From a bacterium BRH_c32 (GTDB taxonomy: Bacteria > Bacteroidota > Ignavibacteria > Ignavibacteriales > Melioribacteraceae), in contig LOEU01000024.1 in the NCBI GenBank assembly GCA_001516025.1, positions 1 through 64,000 on the forward strand: a DNA stretch of 64,000 bases, written 5' to 3'. How positions within the stretch are numbered: the stretch's first letter is position 1; each line of letters starts with the position of its first letter. A model generated the notes under the pieces. It saw only the letters and a program-made list of their open reading frames with translations. It did not search any database and had not been told where the DNA came from. The translations under genes and the position numbers were made by a program. Positions 63,649-64,000 of the stretch are shown here, one piece after another.

Positions 63649-64000
63649 TATTAGGTATGTATCCGAAGTTTTTTAATTGATAAGGATTTGAACGCCATTT
63701 TTCTTTTACTTTAACAAAGAGTTCAAGATAAACTTCTCGTTCGAGGAATTTTTCAATTTCAGCTCTCGAAATTCTTCCCAATCTTTTAATGCTCTCCCCT
63801 TTATTACCGATTATAATCGGCTTTTGCGAATCACGCTCAATTATTATCGATGCAGAGATATAATCTTTTGCGTTCTCCCTCTCTTTAAAGTCTTCTATCA
63901 CTACTTCCGTACTATATGGGATTTCATCTCTATACATTTCAAAAATCTTTTCACGGATAATTTCGCTCACATAAAAACGTTCATTTTCATCTGTTAATTG
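63641..64000 (-). CDS. era: GTPase Era, C-terminal part only (cut by window edge)
   Basis: The frame is open from the right edge to the stop at 63641 (119 residues visible). It holds the KH domain that binds the 3' end of 16S rRNA: QLTDENERFYVSEIIREKIF, PYSTEVVIEDFKE, PIIIGNKGESIKRLGRISRAEIEKFL and LFVKVKEKWRSNPYQLKNFGY. A GTG at 63970 can be read as a start but is the internal Val of YVSEII. The GTPase domain lies beyond the window. Confidence 0.93.
   Translation of the reverse strand, partial: QLTDENERFYVSEIIREKIFEMYRDEIPYSTEVVIEDFKERENAKDYISASIIIERDSQKPIIIGNKGESIKRLGRISRAEIEKFLEREVYLELFVKVKEKWRSNPYQLKNFGYIPNND

Overview
The window is a chromosomal stretch of about 64 kb from an AT-rich, diderm bacterium of the Bacteroidota/Chlorobiota-Ignavibacteriota group, most likely an Ignavibacteria member. 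The main clues are a secreted protein ending in a type IX secretion sorting domain with the NYPNPFN signature, a complete moxR-DUF58-batABCD operon, bacillithiol genes of the BshA/BshB1 type, a short Bacteroidota-type RNA polymerase omega subunit, and promoter -10 regions of the TAnnTTTG kind. Coding is dense, most genes are on the minus strand, and TTG starts are frequent. I see no insertion sequence, prophage, integrase or CRISPR array; this is mostly core genome.

Layout on the minus strand unless noted. 1-7175: the aerotolerance (Bat) operon moxR, DUF58, DUF4381-like, batA, batB, batC, batD (batD runs off the left edge). 7275-12053: rlmI-like rRNA methyltransferase, DUF302 protein, SLC13 transporter, beta-hydroxyacid dehydrogenase and bshB1. 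12158-15633 (+): lipoprotein, gatB, nfo. 15659-20434: operon yicC-gmk-rpoZ-udg-dnaB-DUF1460. 20507-25590: Omp85 protein, an L,D-transpeptidase-fold protein whose catalytic Cys is Ser, and a MaeB malic enzyme. 25700-29905: rplM-rpsI-rpsB-tsf and, past a terminator, pyrH-frr. 30157-31185 (+): a deoxyhypusine-synthase-like enzyme. 31509-34147: lipoprotein plus T9SS-exported HExxH peptidase.

34252-40410 is the SUF iron-sulfur operon sufB-sufC-sufD-sufS-sufT, ending in a bacilliredoxin and an Rrf2 regulator; a perfect inverted repeat sits over the -35/spacer of the sufB promoter. 40552-43546: ptsN-hisS-hypothetical-rlmB. 43745-48834: small membrane protein, esterase (+), DMT transporter, glnA, eno. 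48994-49067: tRNA-Arg(CCU). 49389-51842: a cyclase-TolB-TPR protein and a small secreted H-type-lectin-like protein with a CRP/FNR-like palindrome upstream. 51958-57026: rfbD, bshA (+), and galE-rfbC-ugd for nucleotide sugars. 57112-58245 (+): a membrane acyltransferase-like protein. 58232-64000: a tight eight-gene run era (truncated at the right edge)-DMT-acyP-ispF-dedA-lnt-ltaE-ybgC.

The most connected theme is low-molecular-weight thiol and iron-sulfur biology: bshB1 and bshA make bacillithiol precursors, while a bacilliredoxin is translationally coupled to an Rrf2 regulator with three clustered cysteines at the end of the suf operon, whose promoter carries a candidate operator. The other observations most worth testing are the bacterial deoxyhypusine-synthase homologue, the Cys-to-Ser YkuD protein next to an Omp85 gene, a structured rpsB leader, the lectin promoter palindrome, and the altered nucleotide-specificity residues of the cyclase.
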